From contig NZ_CP046220.1 in NCBI RefSeq assembly GCF_012571605.1, positions 126,318-190,317 on the forward strand: 64,000 bases of DNA, in the 5' to 3' direction. Shown piece after piece: positions 1 to 11,374 of the stretch (its first letter is position 1; each line of letters starts with the position of its first letter). The notes beneath the pieces were generated by a model that saw nothing but the letters and a program-made list of their open reading frames with translations, did not search any database and had not been told where the DNA came from. Both the position numbers and the translations under genes were made by a program. Origin of the DNA: Enterobacteriaceae endosymbiont of Macroplea appendiculata. Lineage in GTDB: Bacteria > Pseudomonadota > Gammaproteobacteria > Enterobacterales > Enterobacteriaceae.

Positions 1-239
1 ATAACAAATATAAATAAACTATACTTTAATATATTTGATATAAAACCTATAGTAATAGGATCTATATTTCTATTCTTAAAAATATTTTGTATAGTATTAA
101 TAATAATTGTGGAAATTTTAAAACCTAAAATTATAATAATAATAGCAAATATTATATTCCAAAAATGAGATAAAAGAGATAATTTATTTTGTAATATCCA
201 ATATTTAAGAAGATTTAATATATTATTAATGTTATGCAT
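1..239 (-). CDS. mscS: Small-conductance mechanosensitive channel MscS, N-terminal part (runs off the window)
   Basis: MscS is the inner-membrane channel that releases solutes during hypo-osmotic shock. Reading the minus strand from an ATG at 239, the frame stays open to the window edge, giving about 79 residues. The frame contains a stop just upstream of that ATG, so this is the natural start. The translation aligns by eye with the E. coli MscS N-terminus: the segment YWILQNKLSLLSHFWNII matches SWLVANQALLLSYAVNIV, followed by a hydrophobic first membrane helix and a KNRNIDPITIGFISNILKY stretch matching the RKIDATVADFLSALVRY linker into TM2. Its place directly downstream of fbaA is the E. coli order (pgk-fbaA-mscS). 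Only TM1 and part of TM2 are visible, so integrity of the pore helix and the C-terminal domain cannot be judged. Confidence 0.85.
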   Translation of the reverse strand, partial: MHNINNILNLLKYWILQNKLSLLSHFWNIIFAIIIIILGFKISTIIINTIQNIFKNRNIDPITIGFISNILKYSLFIFV

Positions 240-302
240 AAATTATTTTAACCATATGATATAAAATATGTTTATAAAAAAATTATAATATATATAATAA
301 TA

Positions 303-1382
303 TTATAATGTATTAATTGTATTTAAGTTTTTAAAAATTTTTTCTAAGCGTTTTTTAACACAAATCTGTGATTCTCTAATCCAAGTTCTAGGATCATAAT
401 ATTTTTTATTAGGCATATTATCACCTTCTGGATTACCTAATTGTCTTTGTAAATATAATTTATTTTTATTATAAAATGATAATATACCATTCCAAGTAGC
501 CCATTGCACATCAGTATCAATATTCATTTTAATAACACCATAATCAATAGATTGTTTTATATCTTTTGCTGAAGATCCAGAACCTCCATGAAATACAAAA
601 TTAATAGGATTATATGATAATTTATATTTTTGCATAATATATTCTTGTGTTTTTTTTAAAATTATAGGTTTTAATTTTACATTACCTATTTTATATACTC
701 CATGAACATTACCAAAAGAAGCAGCAATAGTAAATTGCGGACTAATTAGAATTAATTTTTTATATGCATAATCTATGTCATATGGATCGGTATATAATAA
801 TGTTTTGGTTAAATTACTATTATCAATACCATCTTCTTCGCCTCCTGTACATCCTAATTCTAATTCTAATGTCATATTCATTTTAGACATTATAGAAAAA
901 TATTTACTACAAATATTAATATTATCCGCAAGTGATTCATGTGATAAATCTAACATATGTGAAGAAAATAAAGTGTAACCATATATATTATAATATTTTT
1001 GATTTTCTTCTAGTAATCTATCTATCCAAAATAAATTTTTTTTTGTACAATGGTCAGTATGTAAAATTACAGGTATATTATAATATTTAGCTACATTATG
1101 AACATGTTGCGCACCAGAAATAGCACCAATTACTGCTGCTAATTGAGGATTATGTTTTTGTAATCCTTTACCTGCAATAAATGATGACCCACCATAAGAA
1201 AATTGTATAATAACAGCAGAACGCATTTTAGACGCTGTTTCTAATACTATATTAATAGAATCAGTGCCAACACAATTAATAGCTGGTATAGCAAATTTAT
1301 TTTTTTTAGCTATTTCGAAAATAGTTTGTACATCATGACCAACTACAACACCAGGTTTAACATAGTTTAAAATTTTAGACAT
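303..1382 (-). CDS. fbaA: Class II fructose-bisphosphate aldolase
   Basis: This is the cytosolic, zinc-dependent aldolase that interconverts fructose 1,6-bisphosphate with dihydroxyacetone phosphate and glyceraldehyde 3-phosphate. The protein has 359 residues, exactly the E. coli FbaA length. Visible class II signatures are HTDHC near residue 108 (catalytic Asp and zinc His), ELGCTGGEEDG near 175, and the two further zinc histidines in FGNVHG and VFHGGSGS. The near-universal C-terminal NKKYYDPR segment is present. It lies downstream of pgk on the same strand with a 62-bp gap, as in the enterobacterial epd-pgk-fbaA operon, and mscS follows. Nothing looks damaged. Confidence is high because identity holds along the full length. 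Confidence 0.98.
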   Translation of the reverse strand: MSKILNYVKPGVVVGHDVQTIFEIAKKNKFAIPAINCVGTDSINIVLETASKMRSAVIIQFSYGGSSFIAGKGLQKHNPQLAAVIGAISGAQHVHNVAKYYNIPVILHTDHCTKKNLFWIDRLLEENQKYYNIYGYTLFSSHMLDLSHESLADNINICSKYFSIMSKMNMTLELELGCTGGEEDGIDNSNLTKTLLYTDPYDIDYAYKKLILISPQFTIAASFGNVHGVYKIGNVKLKPIILKKTQEYIMQKYKLSYNPINFVFHGGSGSSAKDIKQSIDYGVIKMNIDTDVQWATWNGILSFYNKNKLYLQRQLGNPEGDNMPNKKYYDPRTWIRESQICVKKRLEKIFKNLNTINTL

Positions 1383-1444
1383 AATATAAACTTTACCTTC
1401 TTATTTGAGCAAACGCATTATAATAACATTAGATAATATTTAAA

Positions 1445-2608
1445 TTATAGATTTACATTTTGTAATTTTTCTATAACAGGTAGTGTTTTATTTTCTATAA
1501 ATTTTAAAAAAGCGCCACCTCCTGTAGAAATATAAGACATTTTATCGAACACATTAAATAATTCTATTGCTGATATGGTATCACCACCACCAACAATAGA
1601 AAAAGCACTACTATTTGCAACTGTTTTTGCAATTTGTTTGGTACCATGACAAAAATTTGAAAATTCGAACACACCTACCGGACCATTCCATAATATTGTC
1701 GCAGCATTTATTAAAACATTATGAATAATTTTAATGGTTTGATCACCAATATCCATAATTATATCGTTATTTAAAATATTATTTACTTTTTTAATGCCTA
1801 TATATGAATCATTAGAAAAACTAGTTCCAATTCTACAATCTACTGGTAAAATCATATTTTTATATTTTTGTTGCAAATGTTTAGCTAATGATATTGCATT
1901 AGACTCATATAAAGAACATCCAATGTTATGTTGAAGATACAATAAAGTATTAGCAATACCACCACCAATAATTACTTTATCGGAAAAATTTAATAATTGT
2001 TTTAACAAATTAAATTTAGTAGAAATTTTAGCTCCACCAATAATAGAAACAATAGGTTTTAATGGCTTATATAAAAATTTCTTTAAATTAATAATTTCAT
2101 TAATTAATAAAAATCCTGCACAGGATTGTTTAACAAAATTTATAATTCCATATGTTGAAGCATGTATACGATGTGCAGTAGCAAAAGCATCCATAACAAA
2201 AATATCACATAATGCAGCATATTTTTTGGATAATGTTTTAGAATTACGCTTTTCTCCAATATTAAAACGTACATTTTCTAATAAAATAATTTCATTATTT
2301 TCAAAAACTATACCATTAAGATAATTTTGTTTTAAAACAACTTTATGTTGTAATTGTTTACTTAAATATATAGCAATATTTTTTAAAGAATAAATATTAT
2401 CATATTTACCTTCAATAGGCCTACCTAAATGTGAAGCTATAATAATTTTAGCTCCTTGTAATAAGGCATATTTAATTGTTGGTAATGCAAATTTTATTCT
2501 AGCAGCAGATAAAATTTTACCTTGAGCATCTATAGGAATATTTAAATCTGATCTAATCAATATGATTTTATTATTAATATTAACATCTGTAATATTTAAT
2601 AAAGACAT
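1445..2608 (-). CDS. pgk: Phosphoglycerate kinase
   Basis: Phosphoglycerate kinase transfers phosphate from 1,3-bisphosphoglycerate to ADP in glycolysis, in the cytosol. The protein is 387 residues, the same as E. coli. Seen are the N-terminal RSDLNIP substrate loop, ASHLGRP near residue 60, the hinge region with GGAKISTKFNLL near residue 190, WNGPVGVFEF near 310 and the nucleotide-binding SIVGGGDTISA near 340. It is sandwiched between tkt (24-bp gap upstream) and fbaA. In E. coli the gene epd (erythrose 4-phosphate dehydrogenase) precedes pgk. It is absent here, so erythrose 4-phosphate is not routed toward PLP at this locus, in keeping with the missing pdxA and pdxJ elsewhere in the window. 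Confidence 0.98.
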   Translation of the reverse strand: MSLLNITDVNINNKIILIRSDLNIPIDAQGKILSAARIKFALPTIKYALLQGAKIIIASHLGRPIEGKYDNIYSLKNIAIYLSKQLQHKVVLKQNYLNGIVFENNEIILLENVRFNIGEKRNSKTLSKKYAALCDIFVMDAFATAHRIHASTYGIINFVKQSCAGFLLINEIINLKKFLYKPLKPIVSIIGGAKISTKFNLLKQLLNFSDKVIIGGGIANTLLYLQHNIGCSLYESNAISLAKHLQQKYKNMILPVDCRIGTSFSNDSYIGIKKVNNILNNDIIMDIGDQTIKIIHNVLINAATILWNGPVGVFEFSNFCHGTKQIAKTVANSSAFSIVGGGDTISAIELFNVFDKMSYISTGGGAFLKFIENKTLPVIEKLQNVNL

Positions 2609-2632
2609 AATAATATCCTTTTATAAAAAATC

Positions 2633-4636
2633 TTAAGTATATTTCTTAAATAATTTTTCAATAATTTTTATAATATTTTGAACAGTAAAACCAAATTTTT
2701 CAAATAATTTTTCTGCTGAACCAGAATATCCAAATTGATTTATACCGATTATATGACCTTTTGAGCCTATATATTTATACCATAAATCTTTTGATCCTGC
2801 TTCAATCACAATTCTTAAAGTTTCATTTGAAGACAAAACATGATTTTTATATTCCTGTGTCTGTTTTTCAAACGTATCCATGGAAGGCATAGAAACAACT
2901 CTAATTTTATATTTAAATGATAATTGATTAAAAGTTTGTACTGCTAAATGTACTTCTGAACCTGTAGCAATTAAAATTATTTCTGGTAATTGATCTAAAG
3001 AATCTTTTAAAATATATCCTCCATAATGAATAGATTCTATTTTTTCTTTATTTCTAATCTGGGTTGGTAAAATTTGTCTAGAAAGAATTAAACTAGTAGG
3101 AGTATGTAAATTTTCAATAGCATGTTGCCATGCAATTATTGTTTCAATTTTATCACATGGTCTCCAAACACTTAAATTAGGTATTAATCTTAAACTGGAT
3201 AATTGTTCAATCGGTTGATGTGTTGGTCCATCTTCTCCTACACCAATCGAATCATGAGTATAAATCATAATATTTCTAATTTTCATTAAAGATGCCATAC
3301 GTATAGCACTACGACAATAATCCATAAAGACTAAAAAAGTTGCAGTATATGGGATAAAACCATTATATAAGGAAATACCATTAGATATTGCCATCATACC
3401 AAATTCTCTAACACCATAATGAATATAATTACCATATAAAAATTTATTTATAGGTTTAGAATTAGATACTAATGTTAAATTACTAGATGCTAGGTCTGCT
3501 GACCCTCCTAATAGTTCTGGTAATATATATGAAAATTTTTCTAAAATATATTGTGATGCTTGTCTTGTAGACATATTAATAGTATTATTCATACTAATTA
3601 AAAGATTTTTTATTGTTGTCAACCAAGATGTTGGTAAAGTATGATTAATTCTACGTTGTAATTCGGCTGATAATTCAGGAAATATCTTGCAATATTCATT
3701 GTATTTATTTGTCCATTTTAATTCTCTTAAATTACCTATATCTTTTGCATTCCATTGATGATAAATTTCTTTTGGGATATCAAAAGGTTTAAATTGCCAA
3801 TTTAATTTTTTTCTAGTTAATAATGTTTCAGTTACTCCTAATGGCATACCATGAGCAATATTTTTTCCAGATTTATTCGGTGAACCATAAGCTAAAATGG
3901 TATTACAAATGAGTAAAGATGGCTGATTAGTTTTTAACGATTTAGCTTGTTCTATAGCAATTTGAATTTTTTTATAATTGTGACCATCTATATCCGCAAC
4001 TACATTCCAACCATAAGATTCAAATCTCTTTTTTGTATTATCCATACACCATTCTTTTATATGGCCATCAATAGAAATACCATTATTATCATAAAATACT
4101 ATTAATTTTTTAAGTTTTAAAGTTCCTGCTAATGAACATGCTTCATGTGAAATTCCTTCCATTAAACAACCGTCACCTACAAAAACATAAGTATAATGGT
4201 CAATAATATTATATCCAGGTTTATTAAATTGTGCGCTTAATACTTTTTCTGCAATAGCCATACCTACAGCATTAGCTAAACCTTGTCCAAGAGGACCTGT
4301 ACTAGATTCTACACTAGGAGTACATTGGAACTCTGGATGACCAGGAGTTTTAGAATGTAATTTACGAAAATTTTTCAAATCATCAATAGTTAAATTATAT
4401 CCTGTTAAATGTAATAAACTATAAAGTAACATAGCACAATGTCCATTGGATAATATAAATCTATCACGATTTATCCATAATGGATTATTAGGATTATGAC
4501 TTAAATAATTTCTCCATAATACTTCTGCTATATCTGCCATACCCATAGGTGCGCCAGGATGTCCTGAATTAGATTTTTCTATAGCATCAATACTTAAAAA
4601 TCTAATAGCATTAGCCAAATCTTTTCTTGAGGGCAT
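2633..4636 (-). CDS. tktA: Transketolase
   Basis: Transketolase is the thiamine-diphosphate enzyme of the non-oxidative pentose phosphate pathway, moving two-carbon units between sugar phosphates and supplying ribose 5-phosphate and erythrose 4-phosphate. The 667-residue protein matches the usual 663. Visible are the N-terminal [16 protein letters not shown] motif (residues 25-41), the thiamine-binding [18 protein letters not shown] near residue 155, the catalytic-glutamate segment GVREFGM in the pyrimidine domain near 410, and a C-terminal domain with [10 protein letters not shown]. It heads a minus-strand run tkt-pgk-fbaA-mscS and diverges from metK across 231 bp. The product also feeds aroC's shikimate pathway through erythrose 4-phosphate. 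Confidence 0.98.
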   Translation of the reverse strand: MPSRKDLANAIRFLSIDAIEKSNSGHPGAPMGMADIAEVLWRNYLSHNPNNPLWINRDRFILSNGHCAMLLYSLLHLTGYNLTIDDLKNFRKLHSKTPGHPEFQCTPSVESSTGPLGQGLANAVGMAIAEKVLSAQFNKPGYNIIDHYTYVFVGDGCLMEGISHEACSLAGTLKLKKLIVFYDNNGISIDGHIKEWCMDNTKKRFESYGWNVVADIDGHNYKKIQIAIEQAKSLKTNQPSLLICNTILAYGSPNKSGKNIAHGMPLGVTETLLTRKKLNWQFKPFDIPKEIYHQWNAKDIGNLRELKWTNKYNEYCKIFPELSAELQRRINHTLPTSWLTTIKNLLISMNNTINMSTRQASQYILEKFSYILPELLGGSADLASSNLTLVSNSKPINKFLYGNYIHYGVREFGMMAISNGISLYNGFIPYTATFLVFMDYCRSAIRMASLMKIRNIMIYTHDSIGVGEDGPTHQPIEQLSSLRLIPNLSVWRPCDKIETIIAWQHAIENLHTPTSLILSRQILPTQIRNKEKIESIHYGGYILKDSLDQLPEIILIATGSEVHLAVQTFNQLSFKYKIRVVSMPSMDTFEKQTQEYKNHVLSSNETLRIVIEAGSKDLWYKYIGSKGHIIGINQFGYSGSAEKLFEKFGFTVQNIIKIIEKLFKKYT

Positions 4637-4737
4637 ATATCTTCCTACTATTCAAATTATTAATATTATTATTCTTATTTAAGAAGTAATTATGTAAAAA
4701 CTTTTAAAAAGATCAATATATAATATATAATCATTAG

Positions 4738-4755
4738 TATCATATATATATGATA
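4738..4755. repeat. 18-bp perfect palindrome in the tkt-metK divergent region
   Basis: TATCATATA is followed immediately by its reverse complement TATATGATA, so the 18 bases read the same on both strands. It is all A/T except for one C and one G. It sits roughly midway between the divergent starts of tkt (4636) and metK (4868), where an operator or promoter element could lie. In such AT-rich DNA an 18-bp palindrome of alternating A and T can arise by chance, so no function is assigned. Confidence 0.4.
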
Positions 4756-4867
4756 TATAAATTTATTTCAAATAATGATTTGATGCAAATATTAATAAAT
4801 TATTAATTTACTTAATATTAAATATATTTTTTAGATAAAAACATTTATTTTATAAAGGTTAAACAAT

Positions 4868-6013
4868 ATGTCAAAATATCTTTTTACATCAGAATCAGTA
4901 TCTGAAGGACATCCTGATAAAATGGCAGATCAAATTTCTGATGCAATACTAGATCATATTATTATGAAAGATAAAAAAGCAAAAGTTGCATGTGAAACAT
5001 ATATTAAAACAGGCATGGTATTAATTGGAGGTGAAATAACAACTAATGCACATATTAATATAGAAAATATTGTAAGAAATACCATTAAAAATATTGGATA
5101 TATTCATCCTAATATGGGTTTTGATGCTAGTTCTTGTGCTATTTTAAATATTATTGGACAACAATCTGAAGATATAGCAAAAGGAATATATAATAAAAAT
5201 ATTTATGATCAAGGTGCTGGAGATCAAGGTTTAGTTTTTGGTTATGCAACTAATGAAACAGACGTATTAATGCCTGCACCTATTACTTATGCACATCGTC
5301 TAGTATATAAACAAGCACAAGTTAGAAAAAAAAAAATCTTAAAATGGTTAAGACCAGATGCAAAAAGTCAAATTACCTTTAGTTATATTAATAACAAAAT
5401 TAACAGTATACATTCCGTCGTATTATCAACACAAGTGAAAAACCATATTCCCCATAAAGTAATTGAAGAAGCATGTATGGAAGAAATTATCAAACCAATT
5501 TTACCTAAAAAATGGATAACAAAAAATACTAAATTTTTTATTAATCCCGCAGGTCGTTTTGTCATTGGAGGTCCTTTAAGCGATTGTGGACTTACAGGAA
5601 GGAAAATTATAGTTGATACTTATGGTGGTATGGCTAGACATGGTGGTGGTGCATTTTCTGGCAAAGATCCATCTAAAATAGATAGATCAGCAGCATATGC
5701 AGCACGTTATATTGCAAAAAATATAGTTGCATCATCTTTAGCTTCTAAATGTGAAATACAAATTGCATATATTATTGGTAGAGCAAAACCCATATCAATT
5801 ATGATTAATACTTTTGGTACTAGTACTATTAGTAATGAAAAATTATTATTTTACATAGATAAAATATTTGATTTAAGACCTTTTTATTTAATTCAAATGT
5901 TAGATTTACTAAGACCTATATATCAACAAACATCTGTATATGGACATTTTGGTAGGAATATTTTCCCATGGGAACAATTAGATAAAGTATCTCAATTAAA
6001 AGATTTAATATAA
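4868..6013 (+). CDS. metK: S-adenosylmethionine synthase
   Basis: MetK condenses methionine and ATP to S-adenosylmethionine, the methyl donor for rsmH, rsmA, rsmC, prmB and rlmB in this window. The protein has 381 residues (E. coli 384). The N-terminal [19 protein letters not shown] motif carries the catalytic His near residue 14. [17 protein letters not shown] (near 117) is the family signature, and [19 protein letters not shown] (near 257) is the phosphate-binding loop. An AAGG at 4855-4858 is placed as ribosome binding site ahead of the ATG. It is monocistronic, diverges from tkt and converges on gyrA. Confidence 0.98.
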   Translation: MSKYLFTSESVSEGHPDKMADQISDAILDHIIMKDKKAKVACETYIKTGMVLIGGEITTNAHINIENIVRNTIKNIGYIHPNMGFDASSCAILNIIGQQSEDIAKGIYNKNIYDQGAGDQGLVFGYATNETDVLMPAPITYAHRLVYKQAQVRKKKILKWLRPDAKSQITFSYINNKINSIHSVVLSTQVKNHIPHKVIEEACMEEIIKPILPKKWITKNTKFFINPAGRFVIGGPLSDCGLTGRKIIVDTYGGMARHGGGAFSGKDPSKIDRSAAYAARYIAKNIVASSLASKCEIQIAYIIGRAKPISIMINTFGTSTISNEKLLFYIDKIFDLRPFYLIQMLDLLRPIYQQTSVYGHFGRNIFPWEQLDKVSQLKDLI

Positions 6014-6033
6014 AATATAATAAACAACATTAC

Positions 6034-6073
6034 TACTATAAATATAGTAATATAGACTATTATATTTTTTTTA
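6034..6073. terminator. Candidate bidirectional terminator between metK and gyrA
   Basis: TACTATA (6034-6040) and TATAGTA (6043-6049) form a short hairpin with a tight loop. A T-run follows at about 6064-6072 for the plus-strand metK transcript. The site lies in the 87-bp convergent gap between metK and gyrA. The stem is weak and almost all A/T, so it is only a candidate. Confidence 0.35.
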
Positions 6074-6100
6074 AAATATCAAATATCCAAGAAGAGTTTA

Positions 6101-8626
6101 CTAAATATTTATAATATTATATAATCCTATAACTTTTTCTAATTTCTTAATTTTAATCATTGTAACACCTATAGTATTACGACGTACTAAACAAATTTCT
6201 GACACAGGTATTCTAATTAATGTACCTATATTAGTAATAATTATAATATGATCTGTTTCTAACACTTTAAGAGTACCTACAACTTTACCATTCCTATAAT
6301 TAGTTTTAATGTTAATAACACCTTTTGTCGCTCTAGATCTAAGAGGATATTCACTATTATGTGTTCTCTTGCCATAACCGTTTTCTGTAATAGTTAATAT
6401 ATCATGCCTATCATTATTTTCTAAAATAATAAGCGAAACAATCTTATCTTGATTAGATATGAATTTTATACCTCGTACACCTTTAGTGTTTCTACCCATA
6501 CTTCTAATATGTGAAAAACAAAATCTTACTGCTTTACCTAAATAAGAAAATAACATTATATGTTGATCTTTAAAATTTACAACAGCTACTTCTTTAATAT
6601 AATCATGTTGATATAATTTAATTGCAATAATACCATTAGAACGTGGTTTACTAAAATATTGTAAATTAGTTGCTTTAACAAAACCTTTCATAGTTACAAT
6701 AAATAAATTAAAATCCTTAGAATATTGATTAACAACAGTAAAAGTCGTAATATATTCGTTATGTTTTAAAGGTAAAATATTAATTAACGGTCTACCTTTA
6801 GAATAACGATTTGCAGAGGGCAAATTATATACTTTTAGCCAATATAAACGTCCAAAATTAGAAAATAACATAATATTATCATGAGTATTCACTATAGAAA
6901 GTTTAATAATATAATCATCTACATTAATTTTAGTAGATAATTTACCTTTACCACCTCTATGTTGTACATTATATTCAGATAATTTTTGATATTTTATATA
7001 TCCTTTATGTGTTAAAATAACTATAACATTTTCAGAAGTTATAAAATCTATTGTTTTAAAAGAATTAGTTTTAGATATAATTTCTGTTTTTCTAGTATCA
7101 CCAAAAATTTCTTTAATAGAAATTAATTCTTTACAAATAACATTCATTAAACATTCATTATTATTCATAATTTGTGATAATTTTGTAATACTAAGTATTA
7201 TTTGTTGATATTGATCACATAATTTTTGATATTCTAAATTAGTTAACTTATGTAATTTTAAATCTAAGATAGCTTGTACTTGTTTATTACTAAAAGAATA
7301 TTTTGTATTTTTTACAATATTTTTATTTTTTAAAAAAATGTTTTTATTATGTTGTATATGCAATATTGATAATATATCTTTAGTATACCAAGTTTGTTTA
7401 TGAAGTATGGTTTTAATAGTTTCAGTTCTTGTTGTTGAACGTATTATTTGTATAATATCTTTTATATTTATTAAAGCTATAATTAAACCTTCTAAAATAT
7501 GTGCTTTACGGTTATATTTTTTTATTTCATATATAGTTCTTCTCATAACAATTTCGCGTCTATGATTAATAAAAGCAACAATAATATCTTTTAAAGACAT
7601 GATAGTAGGTTTACCTTTATGTAAAGCAACCATATTAATATGAAAAGAACTTTCTAAAGAAGTAAATTTATATAAATTATTTAAAATCATATTAGTAGAT
7701 ATGTCTTTTTTTACATGTATAACAATTCTAATACCATCTTTATCAGATTCATCTCTTAGAGTTTTAATACCAATAATTTTTTTTATTTTAATAAGTTCAA
7801 CAATTTTTTCTATTAATTTAGCTTTATTAATTTGATAAGGTAATTCATATATTATAATTATATTATATTTTTCATGAGCTAATATTTTACTACGACCTCT
7901 AATATAAATTTGTCCTTTACCAGTATGATATGCATTTTTAATACCTTCTGTACCATTAATAATCCCTGCTGTTGGAAAATCAGGTCCAGAAATATATTGC
8001 ATTAATTCTGATATATTAATATTTACATCATTAATATATGCTAAACATGCATTAATAACTTCAGTTATATTATGTGGTGGAATATTAGTAGTCATGCCTA
8101 CAGCTATACCTGATGATCCATTAATTAACAAATTAGGAATTTTAGTAGGCATAATTATAGGAATATTTTCAGTACCATCATAATTTAATATATAATTTAC
8201 TGTTTCTTTTTCTAAATCACTAATAATTTCTTGACTAATTTTAGTCATTTTAATTTCTGTATAACGCATAGCAGCTGCAGGATCACCATCTATAGAACCA
8301 AAATTACCTTGCCCATCTATTAATGTATATCGTAATGAAAAAGTTTGTGCTAATCTTACAATAGCATCATAAACAGCTGTATCTCCATGAGGATGATATT
8401 TTCCTATAACATCACCAACAATTCTAGCAGATTTTTTATATGGTTTATTCCATATATTTCCTAATATATACATAGCATATAAAATTCTTCTATGAACAGG
8501 TTTCAAACCATCACGAACATCAGGTAATGCTCTACCTATAATAACTGACATAGCATAATCTAAATACGAATTTTTTAATTCGTCTTCAATATTAACTAAT
8601 TTAATTGTTTTAGCAAAATTATCCAT
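6101..8626 (-). CDS. gyrA: DNA gyrase subunit A
   Basis: GyrA is the DNA-cleaving subunit of gyrase (A2B2), which introduces negative supercoils. The protein is 841 residues against 875 in E. coli; the missing part is the acidic C-terminal tail. The N-terminal 125 residues align without gaps to E. coli: [14 protein letters not shown] at 77-90 and the catalytic tyrosine Tyr122 in MRYTE. Residue 83 is Thr where E. coli has Ser; Asp87 is kept. The C-terminal wrapping domain carries a GyrA box reading QHRGGKG instead of the usual QRRGGKG. gyrB is not in this window. It lies 172 bp downstream of mutS on the same strand and converges with metK. Confidence 0.98.
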   Translation of the reverse strand: MDNFAKTIKLVNIEDELKNSYLDYAMSVIIGRALPDVRDGLKPVHRRILYAMYILGNIWNKPYKKSARIVGDVIGKYHPHGDTAVYDAIVRLAQTFSLRYTLIDGQGNFGSIDGDPAAAMRYTEIKMTKISQEIISDLEKETVNYILNYDGTENIPIIMPTKIPNLLINGSSGIAVGMTTNIPPHNITEVINACLAYINDVNINISELMQYISGPDFPTAGIINGTEGIKNAYHTGKGQIYIRGRSKILAHEKYNIIIIYELPYQINKAKLIEKIVELIKIKKIIGIKTLRDESDKDGIRIVIHVKKDISTNMILNNLYKFTSLESSFHINMVALHKGKPTIMSLKDIIVAFINHRREIVMRRTIYEIKKYNRKAHILEGLIIALINIKDIIQIIRSTTRTETIKTILHKQTWYTKDILSILHIQHNKNIFLKNKNIVKNTKYSFSNKQVQAILDLKLHKLTNLEYQKLCDQYQQIILSITKLSQIMNNNECLMNVICKELISIKEIFGDTRKTEIISKTNSFKTIDFITSENVIVILTHKGYIKYQKLSEYNVQHRGGKGKLSTKINVDDYIIKLSIVNTHDNIMLFSNFGRLYWLKVYNLPSANRYSKGRPLINILPLKHNEYITTFTVVNQYSKDFNLFIVTMKGFVKATNLQYFSKPRSNGIIAIKLYQHDYIKEVAVVNFKDQHIMLFSYLGKAVRFCFSHIRSMGRNTKGVRGIKFISNQDKIVSLIILENNDRHDILTITENGYGKRTHNSEYPLRSRATKGVINIKTNYRNGKVVGTLKVLETDHIIIITNIGTLIRIPVSEICLVRRNTIGVTMIKIKKLEKVIGLYNIINI

Positions 8627-8695
8627 TGATATTATATTACCTTTTCAATAAAATTGATTACTTGTTCTGTAGTATAAAAAGAATATTGTTAATCA

Positions 8696-8725
8696 TAACA
8701 TGTTTAAAACACATATATCATGTTA
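8696..8725 (-). repeat. Inverted repeat between mutS and gyrA
   Basis: TAACATG (8696-8702) and CATGTTA (8719-8725) are exact inverted arms around a 16-nt spacer. They lie in the 172-bp gap downstream of mutS and upstream of gyrA. This could be a weak mutS terminator or processing site. No clear T-run follows on the minus strand. Confidence 0.3.
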
Positions 8726-8798
8726 CTAATAATAGTATATTTAAATGGTAGTATTTAGATTTTGTAACTATATATTATTAATATAATGAATAATTTTT

Positions 8799-11222
8799 TT
8801 ATGATTGTTTTTCTAATGATATTATTTTTTTTTTAGCTTCATCTATTACATGTTTTGGTATACCAGCTAATGAAGCGACAAATAATCCATAATTTTTATT
8901 AATAATGCCATCTTTAATAAGATATAAAAAAGTAATTGTATTGTTAAATTCTATAGCATCAAAATATACATTTTTAATATTTTTGACAATATATTGTAAT
9001 TGTGTTAATTCGGTATAATTAGTAGCAAATAATGTTAAAGATTTAATTTTTGTAGCTATATGTTTTGCACAAGACCATGCTATTGATAAACCATCACAAG
9101 TAGAAGTACCACGTCCAATTTCATCCATCAAGATTAAACTATTAGTTGTAGCATTATGTAAAATATTTGCTGTTTCAATCATTTCTATCATAAAAGTTGA
9201 TAAACCAGAAGATATATCATCAGTTGAACCAATTCTAGTAAATATACGATCTATAGGACCTATAACAGCTCTTTTTGCAGGAACATAACTACCAATATAT
9301 GCCATTATAATAATTAGCGCTATTTGTCTCATATATGTACTTTTACCACCCATATTAGGTCCTGTAATCATTAGCATAGTTTGCTTACAATTTAAATCTA
9401 CATTATTGGCTATAAACGGAGTTTCTAATATATGTTCGATAACAGGATGTCTTGATTGTATTAATAAAATACCTTTTGTATCCTTTATTATAGGTTTAGT
9501 ATAATGTAATGTAATAGCTCTTTCCGCTAAATTACATAATATGTCTAACTCTGATAAATATAATATTAATTGTTGTAATTTTGTCAAAGATGGTTTTATA
9601 GCATCTAATAACTGATCATATAATATTTTTTCTAAATTTAATGCATTATCTTGAGCAGATAAAATCTGTTTTTGATATTGTTGTAATGATGGTATTGTAT
9701 ATCTATAGTAATTTTTTAAAGTTTGTATATTAATATAATAAGATGGTATATCACCAATTTTATTTTTTGGTATTTGTATATAAAATCCATAAATAGTATT
9801 ATAACCAATTTTTAATTTGTTAATATTTAATTTTTGACGTTCATTGAATTCTATATTTTGTAAATATTGTTTAGAATTTTTAGAAATACGTCTTAATTGA
9901 TCTAAATCATTATTATAATTATGTGCAATAACATAACCATCTCTGATTTGTGATGCAGGATTTTGCAAAATAGCTTTTTTTAACATTTGATTAAGAGATG
10001 CAAATAATCCAAGATTTATAATCTTTTCCTTAATATCACAATATGGTATTTTGTATAATTGATGATGTATATCAGGTAATATATCAAATATTTTTCTTAA
10101 CGTAACTAAATCATATGGTCGTGCTGTTTTTAATGATAAACGTGCAATAATTCTTTCAATATCACCTATTTGTGTTAGTTTTGTTTGTAAATCTACATAG
10201 TAGTTTAATAAAACAGTTATACTTTTTTGTCTTGAAAAAATAGCTTGTAAATCACGTGTTGGTGAATTTAACCAACGTTGTAATAAACGACTACCCATAG
10301 TTGTTTTAGTCTTATCTAGTACTTTTAATAAAGTATTATTTTTATTACCTGATAAACTATATGTGATTTCTAAATTTTTACGTGTATTATCATCCATTAA
10401 GATTTCATGATAATAATTTGCTAATATAATATTATTAATATGTGGTAAATGACATAATTGTTGTGTATTTTGTATATATTGCATTAAACATCCTGCTGAT
10501 TGTATAGCAACATATGCATTATTATGATTTATCCCGAAACATTTTAAATTTGGGATATTAAATTGTTGTATCAAAACTTTATATGATACATCAAAATCAA
10601 ATTCCCAAATGGGTCTTTCTTGTTTACATTTTATATGTTTAAGTAACATCATATAAGAAAAATTAACTGGATATAATAATTCTGTAGGATTAGTTCTATA
10701 TATTTCTCCTGCTATAATATTTACATTATGATGTTGCATAATTTTAAAATATCCAGAACTCATATTTAATATTGTGTATCCAAAACCATATTTATCACTA
10801 TAAAATATTGCTGCAAGCAAATTTTCTCTATCATTATTTTGTAATAAAAAATCATCACTAACAGTTCCAGGAGTAATAATACGTACTACCTTACGTTCTA
10901 AAATTTTATTTTTAAATAAAACTTTATTATTAGTCTGTTCACAAATAGCAACAGATTCACCTAAATGTATTAATTTAACTAAATAATGTTCTACATTACA
11001 TACTGGCACTCCTGCCATAGGTACATTATTTTTGTTAGAACCTTTTTTAGTTAAAACTAAATTTAATAATTTTGCAGCTTTAATTGCATCTTCATAAAAC
11101 ATTTCATAAAAATCTCCTATACGATAAAATAATATAATATGAGGATATTTCTTTTTTAAATTTAAATACTGTAACATCATAGGAGTTGTGTTATTAGTAT
11201 TTTGTGTTGTTAAGTTATTCAT
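8799..11222 (-). CDS. mutS: DNA mismatch repair protein MutS
   Basis: MutS recognises base mismatches and small loops and recruits MutL. The 807-residue protein keeps the mismatch-reading motif GDFYEMFYEDA, with the stacking Phe at 38 and Glu at 40. It also has the Walker A loop GPNMGGKSTYMRQ near residue 620, the Walker B sequence LILMDEIGRGTSTCDGLS and the signature helix STFMIEMIET. E. coli MutS has 853 residues. The missing part is the C-terminal tetramerisation tail beyond about residue 800, which family studies show is dispensable for the basic reaction. mutL is also present in this window (52797-54494), so the two core repair proteins are both kept. Whether mutH or uvrD exist cannot be seen here. 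Confidence 0.97.
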   Translation of the reverse strand: MNNLTTQNTNNTTPMMLQYLNLKKKYPHIILFYRIGDFYEMFYEDAIKAAKLLNLVLTKKGSNKNNVPMAGVPVCNVEHYLVKLIHLGESVAICEQTNNKVLFKNKILERKVVRIITPGTVSDDFLLQNNDRENLLAAIFYSDKYGFGYTILNMSSGYFKIMQHHNVNIIAGEIYRTNPTELLYPVNFSYMMLLKHIKCKQERPIWEFDFDVSYKVLIQQFNIPNLKCFGINHNNAYVAIQSAGCLMQYIQNTQQLCHLPHINNIILANYYHEILMDDNTRKNLEITYSLSGNKNNTLLKVLDKTKTTMGSRLLQRWLNSPTRDLQAIFSRQKSITVLLNYYVDLQTKLTQIGDIERIIARLSLKTARPYDLVTLRKIFDILPDIHHQLYKIPYCDIKEKIINLGLFASLNQMLKKAILQNPASQIRDGYVIAHNYNNDLDQLRRISKNSKQYLQNIEFNERQKLNINKLKIGYNTIYGFYIQIPKNKIGDIPSYYINIQTLKNYYRYTIPSLQQYQKQILSAQDNALNLEKILYDQLLDAIKPSLTKLQQLILYLSELDILCNLAERAITLHYTKPIIKDTKGILLIQSRHPVIEHILETPFIANNVDLNCKQTMLMITGPNMGGKSTYMRQIALIIIMAYIGSYVPAKRAVIGPIDRIFTRIGSTDDISSGLSTFMIEMIETANILHNATTNSLILMDEIGRGTSTCDGLSIAWSCAKHIATKIKSLTLFATNYTELTQLQYIVKNIKNVYFDAIEFNNTITFLYLIKDGIINKNYGLFVASLAGIPKHVIDEAKKKIISLEKQS

Positions 11223-11374
11223 ATATTATATAATTTAATCTTTTTACTAAAAAAATAAATAACATCTATTATTTAATATAAAATATATATGGATTACATA
11301 TTACATGTTTGTCATATAATATAAATAACACAAGTACTATATATAGATATATAAATAATTATTTTATTTATTTA

